Below the pieces are notes generated by a model. That model saw only the letters and a list, made by a program, of their open reading frames with translations, did no database searches and was not told the DNA's origin. A stretch of DNA of 64,000 bases from Pacificoceanicola sp048553275 (GTDB taxonomy: Bacteria > Pseudomonadota > Alphaproteobacteria > Rhodobacterales > Rhodobacteraceae). Where the stretch lies: positions 186,001-250,000 of the forward strand of contig NZ_JBLZMW010000002.1 of NCBI RefSeq assembly GCF_048553275.1, in the 5' to 3' direction. Position numbers and translations under genes: made by a program. The first letter of the stretch is position 1. Each line of letters begins with the position of its first letter. Of the stretch, positions 17,112 through 25,214 are shown piece after piece.

Positions 17112-18143
17112 ATGACCAAGACGATCCTGCGCGCCCTTGCGGGCGAAACCCTGCCAACGCCGCCGATCTGGATGATGCGCCAGGCGGGCCGTTACCTGCC
17201 GGAATACAAGGCGACGCGCGCCGAAGCCGGTGATTTCCTGTCGCTGTGCTACAATCCGGAGCTGGCAACGGAGGTCACGCTCCAGCCGATCCGGCGCTAT
17301 GGTTTCGATGCGGCAATCCTGTTTGCCGACATCCTCCTGCTGCCGCAGGCGCTCGGCGCGGATCTGTGGTTTGTCACCGGCGAGGGGCCGCGTCTGTCGA
17401 CGATTCAGACGCAGGCCGATTTCGACAAGCTCGGCCGTGGGGAAATGATCCACGATACGCTCTCGCCGATCTATCAGACAGTGGCCAACCTGCGCAAAGC
17501 GCTGCCGGACGAGACGACGCTGATCGGCTTTGCCGGGGCGCCCTGGACCGTGGCAACCTACATGATCGCCGGGCAGGGAACGAAGGATCAGGGCCCGGCC
17601 CATGCGCTCAAGGCCGAGAACCGCGCGCTCTTCGAGGCGATCATCGATCGCCTGACGGAGGCCACCATCGACTACCTCTCCGAGCAGGTCAAAGCCGGGG
17701 CCGAGGTGGTCAAACTGTTCGACAGTTGGGCCGGGTCGCTGAACGGCGAGGATTTCGACCGCTATGCAATGGAACCCGCAAGGATCATCACCGCAGAGCT
17801 GAAATCCCGCTTCCCGGGCCTGCCGGTCATCGCCTTCCCGCGCCAGGCTGGGGAGAAATACATCGGGTTCCACGCCGCCACCGGCGCCGATTGCGTCGCC
17901 ATCGACGACAGCGTCACGCCGGAGTGGGCCGCAGAGCACGTACAGACCGGCGGTTGCGTCCAGGGCAATCTGGCAAGCCGCCACATGGTCACCGGCGGGC
18001 AGGCTCTCATCGACGAGACCAAACATGTCGTCAAAGCCCTCTCCAAAGGCCCGCACATCTTCAACCTGGGCCATGGCATCACGCCAGACGCCGACCCCGA
18101 AAACGTGCAGCTGATGATCGACACGGTGCGTGGCAAGACCTGA
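17112..18143 (+). CDS. hemE: Uroporphyrinogen III decarboxylase
   Basis: 343 residues. Removes the four acetate carboxyls of uroporphyrinogen III to give coproporphyrinogen III in the cytoplasm. The PPIWMMRQAGRYLPEY N-terminus and FAGAPWTVATYM are family signatures, and FADILLLPQALG contains the catalytic Asp region. The ATG at 17112 follows GGAGG at 17102-17106 by a suitable distance; an upstream in-frame start at 17094 has no such site. TTGACA at 17075-17080 may be its -35 element, but no good -10 is seen. Confidence 0.97.
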   Translation: MTKTILRALAGETLPTPPIWMMRQAGRYLPEYKATRAEAGDFLSLCYNPELATEVTLQPIRRYGFDAAILFADILLLPQALGADLWFVTGEGPRLSTIQTQADFDKLGRGEMIHDTLSPIYQTVANLRKALPDETTLIGFAGAPWTVATYMIAGQGTKDQGPAHALKAENRALFEAIIDRLTEATIDYLSEQVKAGAEVVKLFDSWAGSLNGEDFDRYAMEPARIITAELKSRFPGLPVIAFPRQAGEKYIGFHAATGADCVAIDDSVTPEWAAEHVQTGGCVQGNLASRHMVTGGQALIDETKHVVKALSKGPHIFNLGHGITPDADPENVQLMIDTVRGKT

Positions 18144-18195
18144 CCGGGCAAGCAAAGCGCCGCCCGGACCCGTTTCACCGGTGCTGAAATAACCG

Positions 18196-18290
18196 GGGCG
18201 GGCCGAAGGCGCGGGGCAGAGCCCCATCCCGGGCGGCTCCGCAGGAGGCGCCCGCCGGTCGCCGGGCCGAAGGCACGGCGAAACGCCTCT
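18196..18290. repeat. GC-rich palindromic spacer repeat
   Basis: The hemE-aldolase spacer contains GGGCCGAAGGC twice and a GGGGCAGAGCCCC hairpin (18213-18225) related to the core of the 27-bp repeat at 14704 and 39313. No gene is present. Confidence 0.45.
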
Positions 18291-18408
18291 GCCCAAGAGT
18301 TGAAAATTCTGCGCACCGTTAGCGATAAAGGCCGCGCCGCCCTCTATCCCCCTGCTGCCCCCTCGTCTATTCCATGGCAAAAGAATTTCTTTACCATGAG
18401 GACTACAG

Positions 18409-19311
18409 ATGGCTCAGGACCCCGAAACCTTCGCAAAACAGATCGACCTGATGGCAACGGGCAAGGGCTTCATCGCCGCGCTTGACCAGTCCGGCGGCTC
18501 CACGCCCAAGGCGCTTTTGCAATATGGCGTCAAGGAAGACGAATACGAGGGCGAGGAGGCGATGTTCGCCGAGATTCATGCCATGCGCTCGCGCATCATC
18601 ATGGCGCCGGATTTCACCTCCGACAAGGTGCTCGGCGCGATCCTGTTCGAGCGCACCATGCGCGGCGAGATCGACGGCAAGCCCGTGCCTTCGGTGCTGT
18701 GGGAAGATCGCGGGATCATCCCGTTCCTGAAGATCGACAAGGGCCTTGAGAACAAGGCCGACGGTGTGCAGTTGATGAAGCCGATCCCGGGCCTTGCCGA
18801 GCTTCTGGCCGATGCGCGCGGGTTTGGCGTGTTCGGCACCAAGGAGCGGTCTGTCATTCACGAGGCCAACGAGGCGGGCATCACCGCTGTGGTCGGGCAG
18901 CAATTCGCGCTGGGCCGCTCGGTCTGCGCCGCTGGTCTCGTGCCGATCATCGAGCCGGAGGTCGACATCCATTCCCCGTCCAAGGGCGAGGCCGAAGCGC
19001 TGCTGCGTGATGCAATTGCCGTGCAGCTTGGCCTCCTTGGCGAAGACGAGAAGGTCATGCTCAAGCTGACCATCCCGAACGAGGACGGCTTTTATGACGC
19101 GCTCGCCGATCACCCGAATGTGGTGCGTGTTGTCGCGCTTTCGGGCGGCTATTCCACCGACGAGGCCTGCGAGAAGCTGGCGCGTCAGCCGAAGATGATC
19201 GCCTCCTTCAGCCGCGCGCTGGCCGAGGGGTTGAGCAAGCCGATGTCCGATGCGGATTTCAACGCGGCGCTCGGCAGCAACATCGACAAGATCTACCAGG
19301 CGTCGGTCTGA
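18409..19311 (+). CDS. fda: Fructose-bisphosphate aldolase, class I (short bacterial type)
   Basis: 300 residues. Cleaves fructose 1,6-bisphosphate into the two triose phosphates through a lysine Schiff base. IAALDQSGGSTPKAL at the N-terminus, VPSVLWEDRGIIPFLKIDKG and VVGQQFALGRS match the class I enzyme typified by Staphylococcus Fda, and the lysine of VMLKLTIP is the candidate Schiff-base residue. ATGAGGA precedes the start. It is monocistronic with its own terminator downstream. Confidence 0.93.
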   Translation: MAQDPETFAKQIDLMATGKGFIAALDQSGGSTPKALLQYGVKEDEYEGEEAMFAEIHAMRSRIIMAPDFTSDKVLGAILFERTMRGEIDGKPVPSVLWEDRGIIPFLKIDKGLENKADGVQLMKPIPGLAELLADARGFGVFGTKERSVIHEANEAGITAVVGQQFALGRSVCAAGLVPIIEPEVDIHSPSKGEAEALLRDAIAVQLGLLGEDEKVMLKLTIPNEDGFYDALADHPNVVRVVALSGGYSTDEACEKLARQPKMIASFSRALAEGLSKPMSDADFNAALGSNIDKIYQASV

Positions 19312-19355
19312 GGCCGCGCCGCCCCGCGCGCATGCGGGGGGCAACAGTATCCATG

Positions 19356-19388
19356 GGACGGCGGGGCGCGGGCCTTGCCGTCCTTTTT
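19356..19388 (+). terminator. Terminator of fda
   Basis: A 7-bp stem GGACGGC (19356-19362) with GCCGTCC (19377-19383), a 14-base loop and TTTTT. The rest of the spacer to 19649 is relatively AT-rich and holds a CCGCAAC/GTTGCGG hairpin near 19481-19505, but no gene. Confidence 0.75.
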
Positions 19389-19649
19389 CTGTCCGGGCCC
19401 CGAATCAAACAGGCGAGGGGTTCGGGGGCAATCTGGGCATGGTTAAAGCAATTCCCGTAGGGATTGTGGGCAAAATTCAGGCCGCAACTCCCGGATTTGG
19501 TTGCGGCGAAACAAACCGCATTTCCCAGTAAAACAAGAGCGTTCAGCAGGACAAACGCGCAATTCCGCCATGATGCGCACCAGTTTTTTGCCACAATGTT
19601 CGGTCAATTTTAGCCTTATTCGAGTAACGCGGATCGGGTGGTTTTTTGA

Positions 19650-20156
19650 ATGGTACAGCGTGTTGTGCTGGCGGGTATTGCTTTGGGTCCGGCCCTGGCG
19701 GTTCTGCTTTTTCCGATCACCGCATTGGGTAACCCCGTGGCGTTGGCGCTGAGCGGTGCGGGTGGTGTGTGGTGTTTTTGTGCGTCGTTCAGATGGCGCG
19801 GCGGCCGGTCCGCCGCGTCGTCCTGCGATGTACCACTGCTGCGGCGCAGGGCGGCGGTCGATGATTTGCCGGAGCCTGCGGTTCTGCGCGCCATGCTTGC
19901 TCAGCGTTTTGCGGTTCCGGACGCGATGACCTCGCCGCGCGAGCAGCGGATTTCCCAGACGGTCTATCAGCTCGCGCAGCGCATGACCGAAGGTGATCTT
20001 GCGCTGCTCAGCGATGAGCAGTTGAGGTCTCTGGCGGCGGTTCAGCGGCTGTTGCGGGCGTCCCCGCAGGAGGCTGGCGCGCTGGCGCAGCGGTTCGAGC
20101 AGCCTGCGGCGGTGCTTGATCTGCGCGATGTGGTGGCCTGGGCGCTGCCCCGGTAA
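19650..20156 (+). CDS. Hypothetical protein with N-terminal membrane segments
   Basis: 168 residues, not recognised. Two hydrophobic stretches (about 4-26 and 28-46) are followed by a soluble part rich in Arg, Leu and Ala with helical periodicity (about 85-165). No metal or catalytic motif is visible. It lies 61 bases before trmD in the same direction and may be cotranscribed. Codon use and G/C at third positions look native. The start is uncertain because no strong ribosome site precedes 19650. Confidence 0.55.
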   Translation: MVQRVVLAGIALGPALAVLLFPITALGNPVALALSGAGGVWCFCASFRWRGGRSAASSCDVPLLRRRAAVDDLPEPAVLRAMLAQRFAVPDAMTSPREQRISQTVYQLAQRMTEGDLALLSDEQLRSLAAVQRLLRASPQEAGALAQRFEQPAAVLDLRDVVAWALPR

Positions 20157-20217
20157 TTGCCCCTGTACCTGTGCGCGCCGGGCGTTTAGACCCCGGCGGC
20201 AGAGAAGGATGGCGCCG

Positions 20218-21036
20218 ATGAACACCCCCGAGGACCCGAAAACCCCGACCAACCGGTCGCATGGCCGCAAGACCATCAGCGTCTCGCTCAGGCCGCGCAG
20301 CCTGATGGAAGAGGAGGATCTGGCCCGCGCGTGGCGCGCGCAGGTGATCACGCTTTTCCCCGAGGCCTTTCCCGGCGTCTTGGGCCAGAGCCTGACCGGC
20401 AAGGCGCTCAAGGATGGCAAATGGCAGCTGCACACCGTGAACCTGCGCGACTTCGGGCAGGGCAAGCATCGCAATGTCGATGACACGCCCGCCGGCGGCG
20501 GCGCGGGCATGGTGTTGCGCCCGGATGTCATGGGCCACGCCATTGAACACGCCATGCGGCGGCTGCCGGGGCCATTGGTCTATCTCAGCCCGCGCGGGCG
20601 GCGGTTCGATCAGGCGATGGCGCGGGATTGGGCGGGCTTGCCGGGGGTCACGTTGATTTGCGGCCGGTTCGAGGGGCTCGATGAACGGGTGCTGGAGCAT
20701 TACGGCATTGCCGAGGTCTCGCTTGGCGATTTTGTCATGACAGGCGGCGAGATCGCGGCGCAGGCGATGCTGGACGCGACGGTGCGGCTTTTGCCCGGCG
20801 TGCTGGGCAATGCCGACAGCGCGGTAGAGGAGAGTCACAGCAGCGGGCTTCTGGAGCATCCGCAATACACGCGCCCGGCGGAATGGAACGGGCACAAGGT
20901 TCCCGATGTGCTGATGTCCGGCAATCACGGGGCGATTGCCAGGTGGCGGCAGGACCAGAGCGAAGCGTTGACCCGTCGCCGCAGGCCCGATCTGTGGGCC
21001 GCGCATCAGGCGCAGCGAGAGCGCGGCGATGACTGA
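20218..21036 (+). CDS. trmD: tRNA (guanine-N1-)-methyltransferase
   Basis: 272 residues. Makes m1G37 in tRNAs, preventing frameshifting. The SPOUT knot is clear: GKHRNVDDTPAGGGAGMVL, LICGRFEGLDERVLEHY, and SLGDFVMTGGEIAAQAM, plus SGNHGAIARWRQ in the C-terminal domain. An N-terminal extension of about 40 residues precedes the family core. The start at 20218 is chosen over ATG 20209 because AGAGAAGG abuts 20209 but is 9 bases from 20218. rimM and rpsP, often neighbours, are not here, although rplS is 2 kb away. Confidence 0.95.
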   Translation: MNTPEDPKTPTNRSHGRKTISVSLRPRSLMEEEDLARAWRAQVITLFPEAFPGVLGQSLTGKALKDGKWQLHTVNLRDFGQGKHRNVDDTPAGGGAGMVLRPDVMGHAIEHAMRRLPGPLVYLSPRGRRFDQAMARDWAGLPGVTLICGRFEGLDERVLEHYGIAEVSLGDFVMTGGEIAAQAMLDATVRLLPGVLGNADSAVEESHSSGLLEHPQYTRPAEWNGHKVPDVLMSGNHGAIARWRQDQSEALTRRRRPDLWAAHQAQRERGDD

Positions 21037-21490
21037 GGCGCTTGTGTTTCGGGACGCCGTGGAGGCGGATCTGCCAGTGGTTCTGCGCCTGCTGGCGGAT
21101 GATGATCTGGGCCGGGCGCGCGAAGATCTCTCGGAGCCGTTGAACGCGGCTTATCGCGCGGCGTTTGAGGCCATCACGGTCGATCCCAACCAGCGGTTGG
21201 TGGTGGCGGAGCGCGGCGGCGGGGTGATTGGCACGCTGCAACTGAGCTTCTTGCCCGGCCTGTCGCATCAGGGGGCATGGCGTGCGCAGATCGAGGCGGT
21301 GCGTGTCGACAGCGCGCTGCGCGGGCAGGGGCTTGGGCGGCAGATGATCGACTGGGCCGTCGAGGTGGCCCGGACGCGGGGTTGCCGGATGGTTCAACTG
21401 ACCTCCAACGCCAGCCGCAGCGACGCGCATCGCTTCTATGAGGGTCTCGGCTTTGCCAAGAGCCACGCGGGCTTCAAGCGCGTCCTGTAA
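21029..21490 (+). CDS. GNAT-family N-acetyltransferase
   Basis: 153 residues with the full GNAT fold. RAQIEAVRVDSALRGQGLGRQMIDWAVE contains the acetyl-CoA pyrophosphate loop (RGQGLG), and SNASRSDAHRFYEGLGFAKS the C-terminal strand-helix. It overlaps the end of trmD by 8 bases, so they are likely co-translated. The substrate is unknown. Confidence 0.85.
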   Translation: MTEALVFRDAVEADLPVVLRLLADDDLGRAREDLSEPLNAAYRAAFEAITVDPNQRLVVAERGGGVIGTLQLSFLPGLSHQGAWRAQIEAVRVDSALRGQGLGRQMIDWAVEVARTRGCRMVQLTSNASRSDAHRFYEGLGFAKSHAGFKRVL

Positions 21491-21506
21491 GCTTTGTCAG
21501 CGGCGT

Positions 21507-22421
21507 TCAGCCTTTGACGGCGTCAGGTTTGAGGGCATTTGGTTCGGGGTGGTCGGTGGCGGTGCCTTCCTTGATCTCCACTTCCAGCTCTGCGTTCACC
21601 TCTGCCCCCAGCAAGATGACATAGGCGGAAATCCACAGCCAGAAGAGCAGGATCACCACCCCTGCGAGCGAGCCGAAAGTTTCCTGATAGGAGCCGAAAT
21701 TTTCGGCATAGAAGGAGAACAAGACAGATCCGGCGACCCAGAGCACCGAGGCCAGCAGCGCACCGGGCAGGGTCCATGACCACAGCGGCGCGCGGCGATC
21801 CGGACCAAAGCGATAGAGCGCCGCCGCGCCCATGACCGTCATGCCGAAGAGCAGCACCCAGCGCAGAGCCGCAATGACCAACTCCAGATCGCCAAGGTTG
21901 AGGATGGACAGCAGTGCAGGCAGGATCAGCACCGCACCCAGACCCGCGACAAGACCGACGATCAGCAGGAGGGTCAGCCCAAGGGTCGTCAGTTTGAGTT
22001 TGAGAAAGCCACGCCGCTCGGGTTCCTTGTAAACGATGTTCAGCCCTTCGATCAGGGTGGCGACCCCTTTGGACGACGACCACAGGGCAAGGCCCATGCC
22101 AACAAGCGCGGTCAGCCCAAGCCCGCCGTTCGCCGACCCGGCAACCGAAGTGGCCTGATCGGTGATGATCTGTGCGGCGCGGGCCGGCATCATGTCGGCG
22201 ATGCGGTCCAGTTGAGCCGCGACATCGGCAGGTGCGAGCACAAGCCCGGCAATGGCCATCACCGCAGCAATTGCCGGAAAAATTGCCAGAAGCCCGTAGA
22301 AGGCCACGCCCGCCGAAACCAGCCCCACGTGGTCCGTGGTCAGCGCATCTTTCACGCGAAACAGCACAGCTTTCCAGCCGCTTGCGCCGATTTGGGTTGG
22401 GCTGGTCATCGTGACCTTCAT
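21507..22421 (-). CDS. YihY/BrkB-family inner-membrane protein
   Basis: 304 residues with about six membrane helices; formerly annotated as ribonuclease BN or virulence factor BrkB, with no firm function. Family hallmarks include FYGLLAIFPAIAAVMAIAGL near the N-terminus and GVVILLFWLWISAYVILLGAE near the C-terminus. It converges on the GNAT gene. A GGAAC-N17-CGTT promoter of the EcfG type stands about 50 bases upstream, suggesting general-stress control. Confidence 0.88.
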   Translation of the reverse strand: MKVTMTSPTQIGASGWKAVLFRVKDALTTDHVGLVSAGVAFYGLLAIFPAIAAVMAIAGLVLAPADVAAQLDRIADMMPARAAQIITDQATSVAGSANGGLGLTALVGMGLALWSSSKGVATLIEGLNIVYKEPERRGFLKLKLTTLGLTLLLIVGLVAGLGAVLILPALLSILNLGDLELVIAALRWVLLFGMTVMGAAALYRFGPDRRAPLWSWTLPGALLASVLWVAGSVLFSFYAENFGSYQETFGSLAGVVILLFWLWISAYVILLGAEVNAELEVEIKEGTATDHPEPNALKPDAVKG

Positions 22422-22475
22422 GATTTGGTCCTGTTACTGTTCCTCGCACGCCCGCGCGGCGCGCCCGTAGAGTCA

Positions 22476-22501
22476 ACGGAACCAGGGGGCAATCGGTTCC
22501 C
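22476..22501 (-). promoter_or_regulatory. EcfG-type (general stress) promoter candidate for yihY homologue
   Basis: On the minus strand GGAAC (22501-22497), 17 bases, CGTT (22479-22476) match the GGAAC-N16/17-CGTT consensus of alphaproteobacterial EcfG sigma factors. The expected transcript start is near 22469, about 48 bases before the ATG. The site also forms a GGAACC/GGTTCC inverted repeat, so a chance hairpin is an alternative reading. Confidence 0.55.
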
Positions 22502-23006
22502 CGCGATCTCACCGCGCGATGCCGGATTCGTCGGCCGCCAGTCCATGACGGCGCTGCGAAGGGGGGAGACCGTGCACTGCGCCGGAGGGGCGGGCAGGTA
22601 GGTCACGCAGGGTTTGTGTTTTGGCGGCAGCACCGGTGAGACCATGAACGCCGCAAGATTGCGAAGAAAATCAAGGCGGTGGGACAGAACCAAGGCCCCG
22701 TCGCCCATCACGCCGCCGCGCGGCTTCGCCTTTCCTTCCGGGCGGAATCGTGCGACGGCGCGGCGCGGGGCGGGCAATTTTGCGAAAGGGCGCGGAACGC
22801 GGGCGCCCGGCGGCGCGAATCCCCTTGATTTGCTGGTCCAGAGGCCGTAAGGGAGGCCATCTTCTGGCTCCGGCATGTCCGGAGCCTTTGGATTTCGTGG
22901 GCAACCACACCAACAAACCAATAGCTGTCTTGCAATATTTCCCCGGAAATCAATCGCCTGACAGACATTTCCGCGGGAAAACCGCGTGTAGAAAAGGAGA
23001 GATCAG
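22502..23006 (+). other. 505-base spacer upstream of rplS
   Basis: No gene is supported. It contains a strong hairpin GGCTCCGG-CATGT-CCGGAGCC followed by TTT (22866-22889), 118 bases before rplS, which could be a terminator or part of a ribosomal-protein leader. Long frames on both strands here lack recognisable domains. I looked for SRP RNA, RNase P RNA and tmRNA signatures and did not find them. Confidence 0.4.
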
Positions 23007-23387
23007 ATGGACCTGATCGCACAGATCGAAGCGGAGCAGATCGCTGCGCTGGGGAAGACCATCCCCGACTTCAAGGCCGGCGACACCATCCGCGTCGGCT
23101 TCAAGGTGACCGAAGGCACGCGCACCCGTATTCAGAACTATGAAGGTGTTTGCATCAGCCGCAAGAATGGCGCTGGCATTGCCGGTTCGTTCACTGTTCG
23201 CAAGATTTCCTTTGGTGAGGGCGTCGAGCGCGTCTTCCCGCTGCACTCGACCAACATCGAGACGATCGAGGTTGTGCGCCGTGGCCGTGTTCGCCGCGCC
23301 AAGCTCTACTACCTGCGGGATCGTCGCGGCAAGTCCGCCCGTATCGCCGAAGACAGCCACTACAAAGCCCCCAAGGCCAAAGCGTAA
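23007..23387 (+). CDS. rplS: 50S ribosomal protein L19
   Basis: 126 residues. Sits at the 30S-50S interface. FKAGDTIRVGFKVTEGTRTRIQNYEG and VERVFPLHSTNIETIEVVRRG are the family core, followed by a short alphaproteobacterial C-terminal tail. AAAAGGAGAG precedes the start. Followed 11 bases later by rpmE, forming a two-gene operon. Confidence 0.97.
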   Translation: MDLIAQIEAEQIAALGKTIPDFKAGDTIRVGFKVTEGTRTRIQNYEGVCISRKNGAGIAGSFTVRKISFGEGVERVFPLHSTNIETIEVVRRGRVRRAKLYYLRDRRGKSARIAEDSHYKAPKAKA

Positions 23388-23398
23388 GGAGAGACGAG

Positions 23399-23620
23399 AT
23401 GAAAAAGGATCTGCATCCCGACTACCACCTCGTCACCGTCAAGATGACCGACGGGACCGAGTTCCAGACCCGCACCACCTGGGGCAAGGAAGGCGACAGC
23501 CTCCAGCTCGACATCGACCCGACCGTGCACCCGGCCTGGACCGGCAGCACCGGCCGTATGCTCGATCAGGGCGGTCGCGTCTCCAAGTTCAAGAAGAAAT
23601 ACGAAGGTCTCGGCTTCTGA
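23399..23620 (+). CDS. rpmE: 50S ribosomal protein L31
   Basis: 73 residues, the zinc-free form: there is no CxxC knuckle, and the N-terminus reads KKDLHPDYHLVTVKMTDGTE. FKKKYEGLGF closes the protein. AAGGAGAG is at ideal distance from the ATG. A terminator follows. Confidence 0.95.
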   Translation: MKKDLHPDYHLVTVKMTDGTEFQTRTTWGKEGDSLQLDIDPTVHPAWTGSTGRMLDQGGRVSKFKKKYEGLGF

Positions 23621-23649
23621 GCCAGACACCCTTTGTGGTTTCACTGCAG

Positions 23650-23675
23650 CGCCGTCCCGACTGGGGCGGCGTTTT
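23650..23675 (+). terminator. Terminator of rplS-rpmE
   Basis: A 9-bp stem CGCCGTCCC (23650-23658) with GGGGCGGCG (23663-23671) including one G-U pair, loop GACT, then TTTT. Confidence 0.85.
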
Positions 23676-23702
23676 GCGTATGAGCGGGGCGGTTTCGCAG
23701 GC

Positions 23703-25061
23703 TCAGGCGGCGTCTTGCGCCGGGATACAGGGCAAGTAGAGGCTGATGGTGGTGCCGGTGGGACCGCTGGTGATGTCGAGGCCGCCGCCGCTGTTGCGGG
23801 CAAAGCCCTGCACCATGGAAAGCCCCAATCCGGTGCCCTTGCCCGCGGCCTTGGTTGTGAAGAACGGTTCGATCACTTGCGGCAGCATGGTGTCGGGAAT
23901 GCCGCTGCCGGTGTCGCGAAAGTCGAGCCGCAGGTAGGCGCCGGGCGGCAGGTCGGTGCCGTCGATCATGGCGGAGGGAGCACCGGTTTCGACGGGGGCG
24001 ACGCGGATGGTGAAGGTTCCACCGGTCGGCATGGCGTCCATGGCGTTAACCACGATATTGAGCATGGCGGTGAGAAGCTGGCTCTCGTCCGCGAGGGTGA
24101 ACAGCGGCCGCTTTGGCAATTCCAGGCTCATACGAACGTTTTCCGTCACGAGGCTGCGGGCGAGCTTGGCCATTTCGTTCATGCAGCTGACGATCTCGAT
24201 CGGGCTTTGGTTGGTCGGGGCCTTGCGGGCATAGATCAGCAATTGCCGCACCACGTCGGCGGCGCGTCCGGCGGCGGCACGGGCCTCATGCACTACGTGA
24301 TCGCGCTCGGTCGGGTCGTCGATATGGTCGTAGAGTTCGAGATTGCCGCTGATGGCTGTCAGCACGTTGTTGAAGTCATGCGCGACGCCCCCCGCGAGTT
24401 GCCCGATCGCGGCAAGCTTTTGTTCCTGCATGGCTTTATCCGCTGCCGCTTCGCTATCGAGGCGCAGACGCCGACCGGCGGCAATGGCCTGAACGAGGTA
24501 GCCGGAGACCGCGAATGTGACGATCACCAAGGCGATGTTCGGCACGAGGTTGTGCTCCTGTTGCAGCTTCGAGATCAACACGTAGATGAAAACGAGAAAA
24601 ATGGCCGCCATTTCGACAATCACGGTCATCAGCAGCGTATCGCCGCGCCGGATCAGGAACACCACGAGGGTGCAGATCAAGAGGATGCCGATATAGGACA
24701 GCTCCTTGTCCGGGTGGGCCGCCAGATAGCCCGGCACCCAGAGAAAAGAGAGCATGACGAACAAGAACAGGGCGTTGGCGATCTGTGACGCGCCTTTCAT
24801 CGGGTGCAGCCGATTGCGCCACAGAAAGGTGAAGTAGATCGCCTGCATCAGGTAGAAAATCACGGGCCAGATCAGCCCGAGGACCGACCCGAGATAGATA
24901 TAGAAAAGCCCCCCGCCCAGACCGATCCCGAGAATCCGGACAATGAATTCAGTCCGGTCCCCGTATTCGACCTGCAAGAGGCGATCGATCTCCTTGGAGT
25001 GGTCAAAGTTCAAGCAGTCATACCTGATAAGTTGAAAAGAGCACAGAAAATTCCTTGTCAT
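23703..25061 (-). CDS. Membrane sensor histidine kinase (orphan)
   Basis: 452 residues. About six membrane helices lie between residues 45 and 190, then a coiled linker. The phosphoacceptor box GGVAHDFNNVLTAISGN (His near 228) is of the type found in hybrid kinases; NIVVNAMDA (N box near 337), DTGSGIP and GKGTGLGLSM (G boxes) complete the ATPase domain. There is no receiver domain and no adjacent response regulator, so the partner is unknown. The sensory part resembles no named input domain. It converges on rpmE and is divergent from the aminotransferase. Confidence 0.88.
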   Translation of the reverse strand: MTRNFLCSFQLIRYDCLNFDHSKEIDRLLQVEYGDRTEFIVRILGIGLGGGLFYIYLGSVLGLIWPVIFYLMQAIYFTFLWRNRLHPMKGASQIANALFLFVMLSFLWVPGYLAAHPDKELSYIGILLICTLVVFLIRRGDTLLMTVIVEMAAIFLVFIYVLISKLQQEHNLVPNIALVIVTFAVSGYLVQAIAAGRRLRLDSEAAADKAMQEQKLAAIGQLAGGVAHDFNNVLTAISGNLELYDHIDDPTERDHVVHEARAAAGRAADVVRQLLIYARKAPTNQSPIEIVSCMNEMAKLARSLVTENVRMSLELPKRPLFTLADESQLLTAMLNIVVNAMDAMPTGGTFTIRVAPVETGAPSAMIDGTDLPPGAYLRLDFRDTGSGIPDTMLPQVIEPFFTTKAAGKGTGLGLSMVQGFARNSGGGLDITSGPTGTTISLYLPCIPAQDAA

Positions 25062-25214
25062 AGGGTGTTGCGCACCATGCAGTCAGTCAAGCTGTTCCAT
25101 GTGTCACGACCGATAAATGGCCCTTGCGGGGCAGAAATTCCGCCACGGACAGGCTCTCTGGACAAGATCGTCGCAGGCTGACAGGCTTGATCAATTCTGC
25201 ATTCGGAGAGTCCC

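Noticed and set aside
22418..22921. Minus-strand 167-codon frame in the spacer before rplS
   Set aside because: No ribosome site, no motif, Pro/Arg-rich composition; it crosses the EcfG-like promoter and the hairpin. A structural RNA was considered, but signatures of SRP RNA, RNase P RNA and tmRNA were not found.
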